Source: Sambucus nigra
Lineage: Eukaryota; Streptophyta; Magnoliopsida; Dipsacales; Adoxaceae
DNA: 64,000 nt
Assembly: GCA_949130495.1 (NCBI GenBank)
Contig: OX422214.1
Location: forward strand, 255,320,187-255,384,186
Reading direction: 5' to 3'
In this document: in pieces, positions 46,885-59,277 of the stretch
Layout: each line of letters starts with the position of its first letter
Numbering within the stretch: the stretch's first letter is position 1
Translations under genes and position numbers: made by a program
The notes under the pieces: model-generated
Told to the model about the DNA's origin: nothing
The model's input: the letters and a program-made list of their open reading frames with translations, nothing else
Databases searched by the model: none

Positions 46885-49481
46885 TGACTCCAAAAGTGTC
46901 AAAATAGTAGAGTCGGGGGTATTAATTAGGTTCTGAGACAATTTTAAACTAAATCGGCATTGTATGAGGGCATTTTAGTCATTTGGTAACCAAGGGTCAA
47001 GAGACCTACGAATTTACAACATCTTTATCAGCATATAGATGGGAGAGACTAGGGTTTAGAGATTAGAAAACCAAGAGAGGACATTAGAGAAGAAGGAGAG
47101 GCCATTTTTGAAGTTTAAGGTAGGGTTCTTGAGAAATTCAAGTTATTCTTGCACTACAAACAACTTTGGAGGGAGAATTGGAAGTGAAGACAATCAAACC
47201 CAACACAAAATCACGAAATCATATCACATAAACCAAGGCAAGTGTTTATTTATGATTTCTCTTGAAGTTATAATACCCATGTGAGAATAGGGTTTAAACA
47301 TGATCATATAAATGATGGAATTAGAAATTTATGGAATTAAAATATATGTATAGGGTAAGAATTCATGTAGACTAAAATTATGTATGAAGAGAATACAAAA
47401 TTCGATCAGTAGTGATGATTTAGATGAGGAAATTCTAGGTGTTATGTTAGGATGAATGAAAAATATAGAAATCTAGGGGTTTTGGTGAATAGTTATTTTC
47501 CGTTCTTGATTGAAAATCGTAATGTCTTGATGTTAAAATTTCGTTAGAAATCATCCTAACACATGTATATAATGTTTGGGATAATTGGTTTTGAGTGTGG
47601 TTGAGAAGCATGTGAGTTATGATAATGAAAATGGTGAAAAACAGACTTGAATATAGGAAGAAGATGACCTGCTACAAAACGAATCGATTCGGCCCTAGGG
47701 AGAATCGATTCGTTTTACTATATTTGCCTATTTTACCCTTTTGGACTAGAAAATCCTATAGTTTTGTCGAGGAAGGTTTTGGGACTTTATTAAAACATAA
47801 TGAAGGACTTATTATATTACAATAGTCCTATACTGAGGTGACTTAGCCTTAATGAGAGGATTTAACATACTTAAATTATGGCGTAATTAATTCGAGAGAA
47901 GGAGAATGAGTTAGGGGAAATTTAAGTGAATTTATGTTATAGACCAGTAGCATATGATATAGCTAGATACTAAATTTATTGAAGGGGTAACAAGGAGGGC
48001 CCTTAGACTAGAGAGCAATATTCGAATTAATACGATAGTGGGGATAATACGACGAGTATTTTAGAGATAAATACTACATATGAAGTATGACAATTAGGCT
48101 GTGTGTATACCTACTGATTTAATGTATATATAGATTGTGTGTATACCTATTATATGATTGGTGTTAAATGTGAACATACCTACGCTGACTGCTATCACGG
48201 TGGTTCCCGCGCAGTGGGCGATCCCACCTTGCCGATTCTAAGGAGGTCTAGATTTGTACCCGAGAACATAAAACATAGGGAGGATCACTATGTGTCCTGT
48301 ATTAGTGAGACTGGCAGGTCATTTGGGTAAGTTAGTTATGTCCATATCCCAACGGCTTAGAATTATGTTCACCTCCATTACTTGATATTTGATTTTAGAT
48401 TCGAGGAAACATGCCGAACTAATAGTTCTTATTTTAGTACGAGGGGTATATGGACTGATAGCAAAGTATGCCTATTTTCACGGTGGTCATTTTGAGAGAT
48501 GCCGTAATTATATACATATACACATACATACCAGTTTGAAGAATTCTACTTACGTGTGATAGTAGACAGTTAGATAGTGTGTATCTAAATAATGAATTAA
48601 GTAGTGCAACTTAATTAAATTATTGAATGATAACAAATAGAGAACGTTACTTATGATATTAATAACATGCGATAGATGTTAATTCAGATAGCGTACTGTA
48701 TGGGTGGTACAGGGACTAACGGGTGTCGATAGTCCAGATAGATACTTACGTCTAGTTAGCTTGGGTAGTATGGCTAGGTGGGCTAAGTAGAAAATGTTAG
48801 GCGTGCATAATAGATGATAGGTGAGAATACTCAAGAGAGTGTACGTAAACCTAACATGCGTATCTAATAACTGATTTTAAATTATGATAAATACTTGCTA
48901 AATGTTTTCAAAATGTTTTGGGTTATAACCCTTGCTATGAATATTTTCCAAAACCTTTTACGTGTCCAGCCACAGGGATGCCAGACTTGACGATCTATTC
49001 CAGGGGCAATTTAATACAACATTGTGGAGGCTTGCATGACTTGATTAGACGCTTTCACCTTTTATTCCTAGTATAAAATTTCATTTTAGTCTCTCCATTG
49101 GGCATGTTTCCCCATTTAGACTTTATTTATTCAGTTATTCAGTTCAAACTTATATTGGGGTTTATTTACTATCTCTTGGACTTATTTATTGGATTTGAAT
49201 TTTGTAGCCGATGGTTTATTGGGCAAGACATTTATTCATTTACTTATTCCTTGTGATGGTTTAGACTATATTCATTATGTGAATGTTTTAATTTATTTTT
49301 TTGCACATTATTATTAATTTTTTAATGAAAGATACAATTTTAACACTGGCTTAATTAACTAATAGGTGGTTAGTAAATAATATAGTTTTCGACAGTGTTA
49401 CTGAGAATGAACTAAATGAGAAACCTCTTTTAATTTAATAAAGGACTGATCACCCGATATTTAATTAGGCGGGGTGTCACA
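46885..49481 (+). mobile_element. Truncated solo LTR of the same family, opposite orientation
   Basis: Ends TAGGCGGGGTGTCACA at 49481, the inverse of the TGTGACACCCCG start of the solo LTR at 32641. Its left part (GTCAAAATAGTAG, then TTAATTAGGTTCTGAGAC and TTTTAGTCATTT) aligns with that LTR starting about 360 bp inside it, so the first part is missing and no TSD can be found. It carries two AATCGATT palindromes at 47680-47712. No primer site or ORF domain is present. The left boundary is known to about 20 bp. Confidence 0.7.
47680..47712. repeat. Two-site palindrome cluster CGAATCGATTCG in the second solo LTR
   Basis: CGAATCGATTCG at 47680-47691 and GAATCGATTC at 47702-47711, with CCCTAGGG between them. 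Confidence 0.75.
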
Positions 49482-51208
49482 CGGGTTTGTCCGGAACACA
49501 TGGCAACGCCAATGTGATTTAAATATTTAAGAACATGCACTTCATGCTCGGAATGAGGTTGGGGATATGCCAATAAGGGATCCTTGAACATATAGTACTG
49601 AAGAAGGCATTTCCCCCACGTGGCCTGGGTAACCAACCCTCATCAGATAAACTCAAATCACTTCATCGATTAAGATAAAAAAGAAGCTTAAAGAGTGAAA
49701 AGACGGTTTAAGAGACTCTTTGAATGGGAAATTTATCAAAGAAAGTGAAGAATTCCCCTTCTATGGAATCCCTGAACCGTGGTACGACCATATCGACAAG
49801 AAGATGAAACTTGGGCTGGAAATATTCTTTCAAGAAAATAACTCTTGGGCCGAAGACTGCAAATATAAAGTGTAACCTCTCACCGAGAAAACCATGATAG
49901 TTACTAAAGACTCCGAGGAAAATGATTTCAAAGACTCATTCGACCTGCAGACACTTCCGAGTATCTGTATGATTCGCTCAAATGTCACGCGATTGGACTT
50001 GTCCGCTCAAATCAAAGATGCTGACATGACTCTCCTCAATTGGAATGCCATACCACTCCAACCCGCTCAGATTCAACCAAACCCTACTATTTACCCTATC
50101 CAAGTCTCTTCACATGATGTTATTTTTCCTTTTATTGATATGACTGTAATTGAGACTTCTTTTGATGAGGTTCTCAATGTTGTTTTTCTAGAAAATGAAA
50201 TAAAACGAGGATTTTGAGTATCTTACAGTGCTTTACATTAATTGTCTTGATTCTAATCAAAATCTTGATGACGATGATTTTAAAAATGAACAATTTTTAA
50301 CTGATCTTAATAAATAGAAGAACAAATAACATAATCGCGTTCAAATTAATGATGATGCGACTGTTGTTATTAATCTCGATTCTAGTAGTCACCAGCGCGA
50401 AATTAGGATAAGGTCCACCCTTGACTAGCATGAGCATGCACAAGTTGAAGAACTACTAAAAGAATTCGTGGATGTCTTCATATGATGCTATGATGACATG
50501 CCCGACATTGATCCAAAAATAGCTCAACATGAGATATCGACAAGAATGCATGCTAGCCAAAGAAAAGCTAAGAAAACTCTGTACCGAATGGTCACTCAAA
50601 ATGAAAGAAGAAGTGGTCAAGTAGTTGAACGTAGGTTTCATTCGCATAATTGAATACCCAACAAGGGTTGCCAATATCGTCCCTATATCAAAGTCAGAAG
50701 TAAAAGTCTATATGTGGGTTGACTATCGAAATTTGAATAAAATATCTCTAAAAGATGATTACCCATTACCCAACATTGACATGATCGTGGACAACACGTC
50801 TAGCCACGTCGTCGATGGATTCATTGAATATAACCAGATTAAGATGTACCTTGACCATCAGGAGAAAATCACATTCATCGCCCCTTAGGGAAGCTTCTCC
50901 TATACTGTCATGCCATTCACACTCAAGAATTCCTTGGTTACCTGCCAAAGGTCTGCCACAACCATCCTGCACTACCTTATTCACAAGAAGGTCGAAGTTT
51001 ACGTAGACGACATGATTATTAAGTCAAAGACTTGGGATGGTCATATTCCCACCCTCTGAAAGTTCTTTAAATGACTGTGATAATACCTGATGTGGTTAAA
51101 TTCACAGAATTTCATTTTTGGCATCATAAAAGGAAAACTCTTGGGATTTATGGTTAGTGAGAAGGGAATCAAAGCAAACCCTGCCAAGCTAAAATCCATA
51201 CTTGAGAT
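49482..51208 (+). pseudogene. Tat linker and reverse transcriptase, first part
   Basis: A linker with a glycine-patch-like stretch (MLGMRLGI) and an FPPRGLGNQPSSDK segment at 49535-49640, then pieces reading GIPEPWYDHI and EDCKYKV. The RT starts at about 50455 (EFVDVF, then YDDMPDIDP). It has GFIRIIEYPTRVANIVPI, VDYRNLNKISLKDDYPLPNI (50720-50780), and the catalytic YVDD at 51000-51011 in EVYVDDMIIKS. It is interrupted by stops and then, at 51209-51216, by the hAT insertion site. Confidence 0.88.
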
Positions 51209-52183
51209 GCTACCACTAGGGGTGGAAAATTACGACACGACCCGTTAACCCGACACGAAACCGACGTGCTTTAAGCGGGTTTGGGTATAGCCTTAACGGG
51301 TTTGGGTCATAAATGGGTGGACCCACCAAACCTGTTAAGCAAACAAATCGGATTCGTGCATATTCACGAGACCCGTTTATGACCCACCAGACCCGTTTAT
51401 TAAACAAATTAGTAACGGGTCATGTGACCCGTATAGACCCGTTAGACCCGCCTAAATATTAAAAGAGAGAAGCATATTTGTATTTTTTAAGGTAAAAAAG
51501 GAATTCTAAAGAAAACCCTACTTTCACTTTTAAAACTTCAACTCAGCGACTATACCCAAACATTTTATTTCTCATTTCTCATTCATCAACACCATTTTCA
51601 TTACCACCGACTTGCTTCATCACCGTCGACCTGCTTCAGTTTCTCCGATCTGCTCTGAGTGGCTAATATTTCATTTGCTCCAACTATCGGCCACCGACCT
51701 ACTTCGTTTTTCAAGGTAAGCTTCCATTTTCCACTTTCGTTTTTCAAGGTTAGCTTCGTTTTTCTTTTCTTTTTTTTATTTTTTTCTTTATTTTTTCTTC
51801 TCATACCTATTTCTTCATTTTTTTATTTCAACTTCATTTTTCTTTCTTTTTCTCATACCTGTTTCTTCGTTTTTCTCATATATGTTGTTGTTTCTCATAA
51901 CTTCATTTTTCTTCTTTTTATTTTTTCAATTTCTTCGTTTTTGTCATACCATTTGTTGTTTTTCAATTTCCTTTTCTTTTCTTTTCGTTTTTTATACCGC
52001 AAGTTATTGTTTTTCAATCTCTAAAAGCTTATTATGTTAGATTTATCTATTTAGCTTTTGTTATAGTAATTTTTTCGAATACCATTTTTTCGAATACCAT
52101 TTTTTCAGAATACTATTTTTTTCAATGTTTCCCTCTTTTACTCACATGATATTAATTTTTTCATGGTTATTATATTTTTTCAG

Positions 52184-54232
52184 ATGGTGTCATTTGAGGA
52201 AACAAATTTGGATGATGTTGATGATAACTTGGATAACACTGAAACTCAATCAACTAAACTAGATTCAACACAAAATGTTGGAGTATCTCCTTCCTCAAAA
52301 TGTGGTAAGAAAAGGAAAAAAACTTCAATTGTTTGGATTGTATTTGAGGAATTACCCATATCTGATGATGGAAAAATTATGCTAGATGTAGGAATTGTGG
52401 GGTGGAATACATATCTAAATCTTCTTATGGTACGAATAACATGTTAACTCATATGAATAATTGCATTATAAAGGACACACAAGACGTAGCACAACTACTT
52501 CTTAATCAAACTAAGGGAGTGATCTCACTAAAATATCCAAAGTTTTATCATGATGTATTTTTTGACTTAGTTGTTGATGCACTAATTATGCACGAGTTAC
52601 CATTTAAGTTTGTAGAACTTAAAGGCATCAGGGCTATTTTTAATTATATTTCACCGGACCTAAAATTATCGTGTAGAAATACCGCTAAGGCTCGCACACT
52701 AAAGAAATATCAAAGGGGAAAAGGGAATCTTAAAAGTTTATTGAGTTCATTACCTGGTAGAATTTGCTTGACATCAGATTTGTGATTCTCGCATTGTACT
52801 GATGGGTATCTTACACTCACGACTCATTTTATTGATAAAGATTGGAAGTTGAATAAGATGATTCTTAGTTTTTGTATTATGTCCCCTCCACACGACGAAG
52901 TTCATTTATGTGAAAAAATATATACATTGTTAAGGGAGTGGGGGATTGAAGAAAATTTGTTTTCTATAACTTTCGATAATGCTACTAACAACACTTCATT
53001 TGTTAAGATTTTGAAAAGTCAGTTGAATTTGAAAAATTTCCTCTTAATGAATGGTAAATTTTTCACGTGAGGTGTTGTTGTCACATTGTGAACTTGATAG
53101 TTCAAGATGTACTTAAAGAAATTGATGAAGCTGTGGTGAAAATCCGTGAAAGTATTAAATATGTTAAAGGTTAATCTAGTAGAAAGGCCAAATTTGATAT
53201 TTGTGTTGCACAAGTTTCTTTAGTGGGTAAAAAGAGGTTGCGAGGAGATGTTCTAATGAGATGGAACTCCACATATGACATGCTTAAGGGTGATCATTTT
53301 TATCAAAGCGCATTTGCACATTTGCAGCTGAGTGATTCAAACTATAAAATGTGTCCATCCCCAGAAGAATGGTGCGAGGTTGATAAGATTTTCAAATTTT
53401 TGGTTTTTTTTATGTCACTTCTCTTTTGTTGGGAACGGCCTATCCCACGGCTAACTTATATTTCCCTCAAGTCTTTTGGGTTCAACATACTTTGAAACAA
53501 GAAATGTCGGCTAATGAAAGTTATATGCGTAAGATGGGTGGCCAAATGATGGTGAAATTTGAAAAATATTGGTCGAAATATAGTTTGATTCTAGCAATTG
53601 TTGTTATCTTGGATCCTCGGTACAAGTATCAATTTGTTGAGTGGGCTTATACAAGGCTATACCGGAATAATTCATATCAATTGGAATGTGTACGGGATAT
53701 TATGGCTTCTTTATTTGAGTTGTACACGAAAAATCTCTCGAATTTGGGTCGTGCAGTAAGTGATCGTCCAAGTGGGTCAAATGATAGTAGTGAGAATCGA
53801 GATTGTGTTTTTATGGTACGGTTAAATATACTTTTATATTTGTTATTTGTTTACGTCGTAATGTAGGATTTTGGCCGAAGTGAAAAAGAGAATAGCACCG
53901 TTCGACTAAGTGATCTTCAAATGTATTACAATGAGCCAAAAATTGATCGGTTGACAAATTTGGACATTCTTGATTTTTGGAGAGGGGAGCAATATCGTTA
54001 TTCAACATTATCAATTTTGGCTCGTGATGTGTTGTCAATACCGATATCTACCGTTGCGTCGGAATCGGCATTTACCACCGATGGTCGAGTTCTTGATGAA
54101 TATCGAAGTTCACTTTTGCCAGAAAATGTTCAAGCATTGATATGTACTTGGGATTGGATTTTTGAAAAAAAAAAGGAAGTTATTTTTTTTGTCGAAAAAT
54201 GTTCAATTTTTCTTATATTTTTTTACTACTAA
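52184..54232 (+). pseudogene. hAT transposase with BED finger and hATC domain (decayed)
   Basis: Order of parts: a start MVSFEETNLDD at 52184 and a basic KKRKK. A BED-type zinc finger follows after a frame change near 52385 (C-R-N-C, then LTHMNNC). Next are FRICLTSDL-like (52765), DKDWKLNKMILSF, EWGIEENLFSITFDNAT (52940-52985), then LNLKNFLLMNGKFF and MRWNSTYDML (53259). After that come LAIVVILDPRYKYQF (53590-53635) and a dimerisation domain at 53921-54180 (LDILDFWRGEQYRYSTLSIL, then SIPISTVASESAFTTDGRVL). At least four frame changes or stops make it non-functional. It matches the length and order of RICESLEEPER-type proteins. Confidence 0.92.
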
Positions 54233-54839
54233 GCTTGTTTGCATCCTAACCTAATTTTTTTTTTACTTTATATATGTTTTTTTGTATAGTTGATGACAAT
54301 GTGGTAGAAGAGGAGGAAACTAATGGTGATACAACTCGATCAATGTCATCGGGCGAATGCTCAAACACAATTTTTGTGGGTAATTAAGAGAAGGTAGTGA
54401 AAGTTATCCATACTTAAATTCAAGAAGTTTTATATTTTTTAATTTATCCATTATATTAACTATTTTCATCTATTTGAATTTGATCGAAAAAATTGATTTG
54501 GAGGAGGGGAGCTATGATATGGAGGAGGCAACGCATTGATACGATGAAAATGAAGTTCTAGTCAATTTCGATAGACTTGTCTTAGTATTTTTTTTATGTT
54601 GAATGATTGTGTTATTTTTATATTGAAGAACAATATGTTTAGATTTTGAACAATTTGGGTTTGTAATAGTTATGTTGTGCTATGATGATTTTGAACAATT
54701 TGGGGTTCTTACTTATTTATTGTTTGTGTCTAGGGTATTGTTATTTAATTTTGGATGATATCATTAAATTAATTTTGGCTAAACATTGAATTTCTTAAAT
54801 GGGTTAACAAGTGAAATGAATGAAATGGGTTAACGAGTG

Positions 54840-55089
54840 AAATGAATGAAACGGGTTAACGAGTGAAAATGAGTCGTGTCGAGTCACACGGGTTAGCACG
54901 ATTCGCTTAGTTAAACGGGTGAAAATGGGTCGTGTCGTGTTGTGTCACCCGCTAAGTAAACGAATCGTGTACGAATTCAATTTTCTCAACGGTTTAGTAA
55001 ACGAATTAGGTATGGGTGGAGCCATTTATCACACGATTCGTTTATCACCTGACATGAACCCGGGTCGACACGACTCGTTGCCACTCCTA
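54840..55089 (+). repeat. Subterminal repeats of the hAT element (right end)
   Basis: Repeated GGGTTAACGAGTGAAA and GGGTCGTGTCG words within 250 bp of the right end. The left 230 bp (51217-51450) carry ACCCGTT, AACGGGT and GACCCGT words in the same way. Confidence 0.8.
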
Positions 55090-55097
55090 GCTACCAC

Positions 55098-56230
55098 CAT
55101 AGACGAAGAAGGAAGTCTAAGGATTCTTGGGTAAACTACAATACATCGGTAGGCTCATCAGCCAACTCACCTCTATCTGTGAACCCATTTTCAAAATTAT
55201 CCGAAAGGATTCAACAAAATACTAGAATGAAACCTGCCAAGAAGCCTTTGACCGAATCAAGTGATACCTCACCCGACCTCCAGTTCTTATGCCTCCGTAG
55301 TCGAGGATCCCCTTCCTCTTATACTTGATCATAACAGATACCGCGGTAGGGGATTTGCCAGCCCAATACATTGGGAATAAAGTAAGTAAAGAGCAATGTA
55401 TTACGCCAATAGGATACTGGCCAGGTACAAATTCAACTACACTGCTTTGGAGAAAGCATGTGTTACCTTGGCTTGGGTCACGCAGAAGTTTCGTTATTAC
55501 ACGCATATTTTTCCCTTAAAACTAGTATTTCGTATGGATCCCATTAAATAACTGCACCAAAAGCTCGCTCTATCCATCTGAATGGCCTGTTGGTTGATGT
55601 TGCTAGTCGAGTTCGATTTTGTGTATGTTACGAAAAAAGCTATTAAAGGGAGAACCATCTTCAACTACCTTATTGATTACCCCATGGAAGGAGCCAATGT
55701 TTGGGTCTCTAAATTTTTGGATGAAGATATTATTTTCACCTATTAAGAGGACCTTAAATGGAAAATTTTCTTTGATAGAGCCGCCAACAAGAAAGGATAC
55801 GATATTGGATGCTCCTGATCGCCCCTGATGACTCTTACACCCCAATTTCCATAAAACTAGACTTCCCTTGCACCAATAACATGAAGGAGTATGAGGCATG
55901 CATAGTAGGTCTCAATATCGCCCTATATAAAGCTATCAAACACCTAAATGTCTACGGAGACTCTCCCCTTATTGTCAACCAAATACTCTGAAAATGGAAA
56001 GTTAAAGATGAGAAGCTCCTACCTTTCCATGTCCATCTAGAACAATTGGCATCCCAGTTCAAAGATGTCACCTCTTAGTACCTTCGTCGGGAAAAGTAAC
56101 CTAGTCTCCATGGTCGACATGCCTAAGGGAATAATAAAGGCCCTTTTCCTAGTTCAGAAAAAACTATGTCCACCCACTGTTACCAAATCGAGCTCACCAT
56201 CGAGGAAGATTCCGGTATGGCAGAGTTATC
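55098..56230 (+). pseudogene. Tat RT end, RNase H and additional RNase H
   Basis: The RT connection resumes with LQYIGRLISQLTSICEP (about 55140). The first RNase H follows: EAFDRIK, LTRPPVLMPP, YTALEKACVTLAWVTQKFRYY at about 55440-55500. A second RNase H of archaeal type begins near 55755 (WKIFFDRAANKKGY). It has PDDSYTPISIKLDF, NNMKEYEACIVGLNIAL (55880-55930) and VYGDSPLIVNQI. Having this second RNase H between the first and the integrase marks the Tat group. Frame changes and stops are frequent. Confidence 0.88.
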
Positions 56231-57432
56231 GTACTATGATATCTGGTGCCACATCAAATATGGTAGATATTCCTAAGATGCAGATAATAAAGATCGTGTG
56301 ACCCTTCGCAAACTGGCTTCCCAGTACATCATCTGTGAGAACCCGCTTTTCAAGAGAAACTTCAATAGAACCTATTTGTATTACATAATAGGGACTGATG
56401 TTAAAGAAGTGATGCAGAGGATCAACATTGGGGAATGTGGGCCCATCATGAACGATCACATGATTGCTAAAAAGATCATCTGTCAAGGGTACTACTGGAC
56501 CACCATTGTTCAAAATTTCACTGCCTATGTTCAAAGATGACTCAAATGTCAGCAATTTGCTAATCTCCAACACTTACCATCTCGAGAACTATATAACATG
56601 ACCTATCCCTGACCCTTCTCCACCTGAGGCATTGACATCATAAGAAATTTTACTCCCAAATATTCAAATGGTCATGAATTCATACTGGTCGCCATTGATT
56701 ACTTCACTAAATGGGTAGAATTCGAGTCATATGCAGTGTTGAATGCAAAGAAAGTGGCCAAGTTTATTAGGAAGAAAATCATCTGTCGATACGGAGTTCC
56801 CCGTGAGTTAGTATCAGATAATAGACTCCACTTAGAAGCTGAGGTCACAAAACTAGTCGACGAGTATGGGATTCAGATACACAAAACTTCTTTTTACCGA
56901 TCCTAAAACACATAATCAGCATGATGACTGAGAGTTGTAAAGATTGGGTCGATCGGATCCCTTATGACCTCTGGGGATACCGTACTTCAATAAGAACACC
57001 TACTGGGGATACACCTTATTCTCTAGAGTACGGTATGGAATAAGTCCTACCTATTGAGCTAGAAATACTTTCCCTACGCATTATGCTCAAAAGCAAAGTT
57101 AGCGAAGATGACTGACATTAGATCCTCTTTGACGTACTGCCACTCTTGGATGAAAAGAGGCTTAACGCTCTATACCATATACAGGGGTACCATCACCGAA
57201 TAGCGCGATCATTCAATCGAAAAGTTAAGGACCGCGGTGTCCAGAAGGAGACCTTAACCTCCAGGAAATCATAAAACCCGTCTGGCAACCTAGAGGGAAA
57301 TTCAAACCAAATTGGAGCGGCCTTAACATTGTGAAGAAAATTCTCTCAGGGGCGCCGCTGTGCTCACAGACCTCAACGGTGAAGAGATGACACATCTTGT
57401 CAACCTAGACCATTTCAAGAGATTTTACCTTT
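56231..57432 (+). pseudogene. Tat integrase (decayed)
   Basis: Zinc-binding part at 56298-56570 (LRKLASQYIICE, then CGPIMNDHMIAKKI, GYYWTTI, and a CQQFA segment). The catalytic core follows at about 56620: GHEFILVAIDYFTKWVEFES with the first Asp, and GVPRELVSDNRLHLEAEV with the second Asp region. The stretch holding the catalytic Glu (the usual NGQAE part) is deleted around 56905-56935. WGYRTSIRTPTGDTPYSLEY GME follows at 56970-57040, then a C-terminal part to about 57430. It cannot be functional. Order RT-RNH-INT confirms Gypsy. Confidence 0.88.
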
Positions 57433-57989
57433 AGTTCGAAATCTCAATGCGCTACGACTCCTCTCATCCCCATTCTATTCTAAAAATAATTCTTCATTTC
57501 CCCTACCTTGAACTATGTGGGACCTGATCCTCTCAAAAATATTTTCTTTCAAAATGAGACTCATGAAAATTTTCAAAACCTCCAGAGGTACGTAAGCATC
57601 CCTACACCATACATGGGCGCAGTCCTTTTTTTCCAAAAAATGTTATTCTTTTCTAGCCAATAATAGAATGATGGTCCATTCCATTATTTACGTGAGCAAA
57701 AGGATTATGTATGCCTTAGCGATTGGTCTAGATAATTCAAATGCAAAACTCATAAAAAGACACAACGAAATAGGATCAAAATCATTTTTATTTCTAATAT
57801 AGGAATACAACGCTGTTACATGAAGTATCAGTGAAGGGAGTTAAACAAACCACCTCCTTCTACTGACTAAGCCATCTTTAAATAGACCTAATATTTACCA
57901 AGCTTCACAAAAATTATTCTAAACACCCAAAACACAAAACACCAAAATTGCTCTAGCTTCATAAAAAATCACTCAAGCTTCACGAGACA
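57433..57989 (+). other. Tat post-integrase spacer
   Basis: 560 bp without a gene. It contains GAACTATGTGGGACCTGATCC-like wording near 57508 and GGTACGTAAGCATCC near 57587, which echo a stretch of the Tat LTR near 30335-30375 (GAACTACGTGGACTTTGATT). Confidence 0.6.
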
Positions 57990-59277
57990 TTGCCTTCAAC
58001 TGCCTGTCAGCCCCGCTTCGTCATCATTTTTGGCCCCTGGAAGTCCTTAAGTCTTCCACTCCTAGTTAACACTTCGTATGCACTCCATGTAGCAGTACGC
58101 CCTGACAAGCCTAGATAACACCATAACACTTTCCTCCATGGTGTCGTATGCAATGAACCACATTTGACCAGTCTCTTCCTCTATTATCTTATCTACTACG
58201 TGCTTCCACAACCACTTCTTGTAGTCCCCAAACACATGCTAGGCCACTCCTATAGAGTTTGATGGATGAGTAGACGGTCGGCGATGCTACCATAAGAAAC
58301 CCAACATCATCCGCAGTGATTCAATCATGTCCTCCACTAGGAAGAAGTTCATTATACGAGGGGCATAATTTATTCCCATTTACTTGGAGCAAAAGACGAC
58401 ATGGGAAATTAAAGTAAGTCTAACGAAGGCCAACCAACCTCACATATCGGTACTCTTCAAGATACAAAATAAGCTACAATTCTCCCCACTATAACACTGA
58501 TCAACGAAGACACAAGGATCCATTTTCCACCAACCAATTGACCCAGTTCTCTATCGATGGGCCGAGACTAAAGAAAGTTCGAACAAAGAAATTAGGCACA
58601 ACCACTAAGGGATACTCATGAGGGGTCACCAGATGAAACCTCTCTATAAGACACATGAAGAGCATTATCGAGCTCTCCTACAGAAAGTCAGAATGATCCT
58701 CCTTCCAATTATCAAAACCATTCAAGGTCTCACCCAACACCACTGCTGCAGGATTATGGCAGTAAGATATATATACTATTTTCGCAGCCACTTGGGGATC
58801 AGCCGTCAAGTCCTCTATTCCTAGTAAAAGCCTCGCAGTAAGGTCCAAGGCAATAGCTCTGAAAAAGCCAACATCTTTAAAGCCTCTCAAGCGCACTGAA
58901 TTTATAACCGCCCGAAGACAAATAATATTAGTAAACAACAATCAAGTCATCAAAGGAGAAATATGGAGCAACTCCGCTACAAATGCCCGAGGAGAACGGT
59001 AAAAATTAGGCATAGCTGCCATCACACTAGGGTTGACCCCTAACATTGTTGAGAACTTCTCGTAGGAAGGACAGACCTTATCCAATACAAAATGGAAGAC
59101 ATGGTCCTCTGGGTACCAGAATTGTACTGCCGCTGCTAGCAAGCTTTAGTCAATGGCTCGATTACGCCACAGAAAAACCCTACATAGCTTGAAAGCATCA
59201 TAGTCCTCATTGTATAGGCACATGGACTCCAGATCGTTAAGGTAAGAGGATAATTCTTCTTATATGGCAAGAGCCAT
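57990..59277 (-). pseudogene. Antisense ORF of the Tat element, plant-mobile-domain-like
   Basis: Minus-strand frame starting at 59277 (MALAI) and readable with stops to about 57990. Segments: DYDAFKLCRVFLWRNRAID; AVQFWYPEDHVFHFVLDKVC then PSYEKFSTMLGVNP (about 59030-59130); TADPQVAAKIVYISYCHNPA (about 58730-58790); WLWKHVVDKIEEETGQMWFI (about 58150-58210). The phrase F(W)xPxxHVFxF...(C)PTxEEFSxxLG is the start of the plant mobile domain. Antisense extra ORFs after integrase are known in Tat elements. It runs opposite to gag-pol, so it would need its own promoter. It has several stops. Confidence 0.7.

Larger units (their letters stand above)
51217..55089 (+). mobile_element. hAT transposon with perfect 8-bp TSD, 3873 bp
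   Basis: Inverted ends TAGGGGTGG (51217) and CCACTCCTA (55081-55089), one mismatch. The 8-bp duplication GCTACCAC is perfect (51209-51216 and 55090-55097) and interrupts the Tat RT. Both ends are packed with ACCCGTT/AACGGGT and CACGAC/GTCGTG words, the usual sort of subterminal transposase sites in hAT elements. The element encodes a broken Ac-type transposase. Removing it restores the RT at EMLP|TTIDEEG with one copy of the duplication. Confidence 0.95.

Noticed and set aside
51601..52024. Basic Lys-rich (minus) and Phe-rich (plus) ORFs near the hAT 5' end
   Set aside because: They are mirror readings of a T-rich leader before the transposase start.
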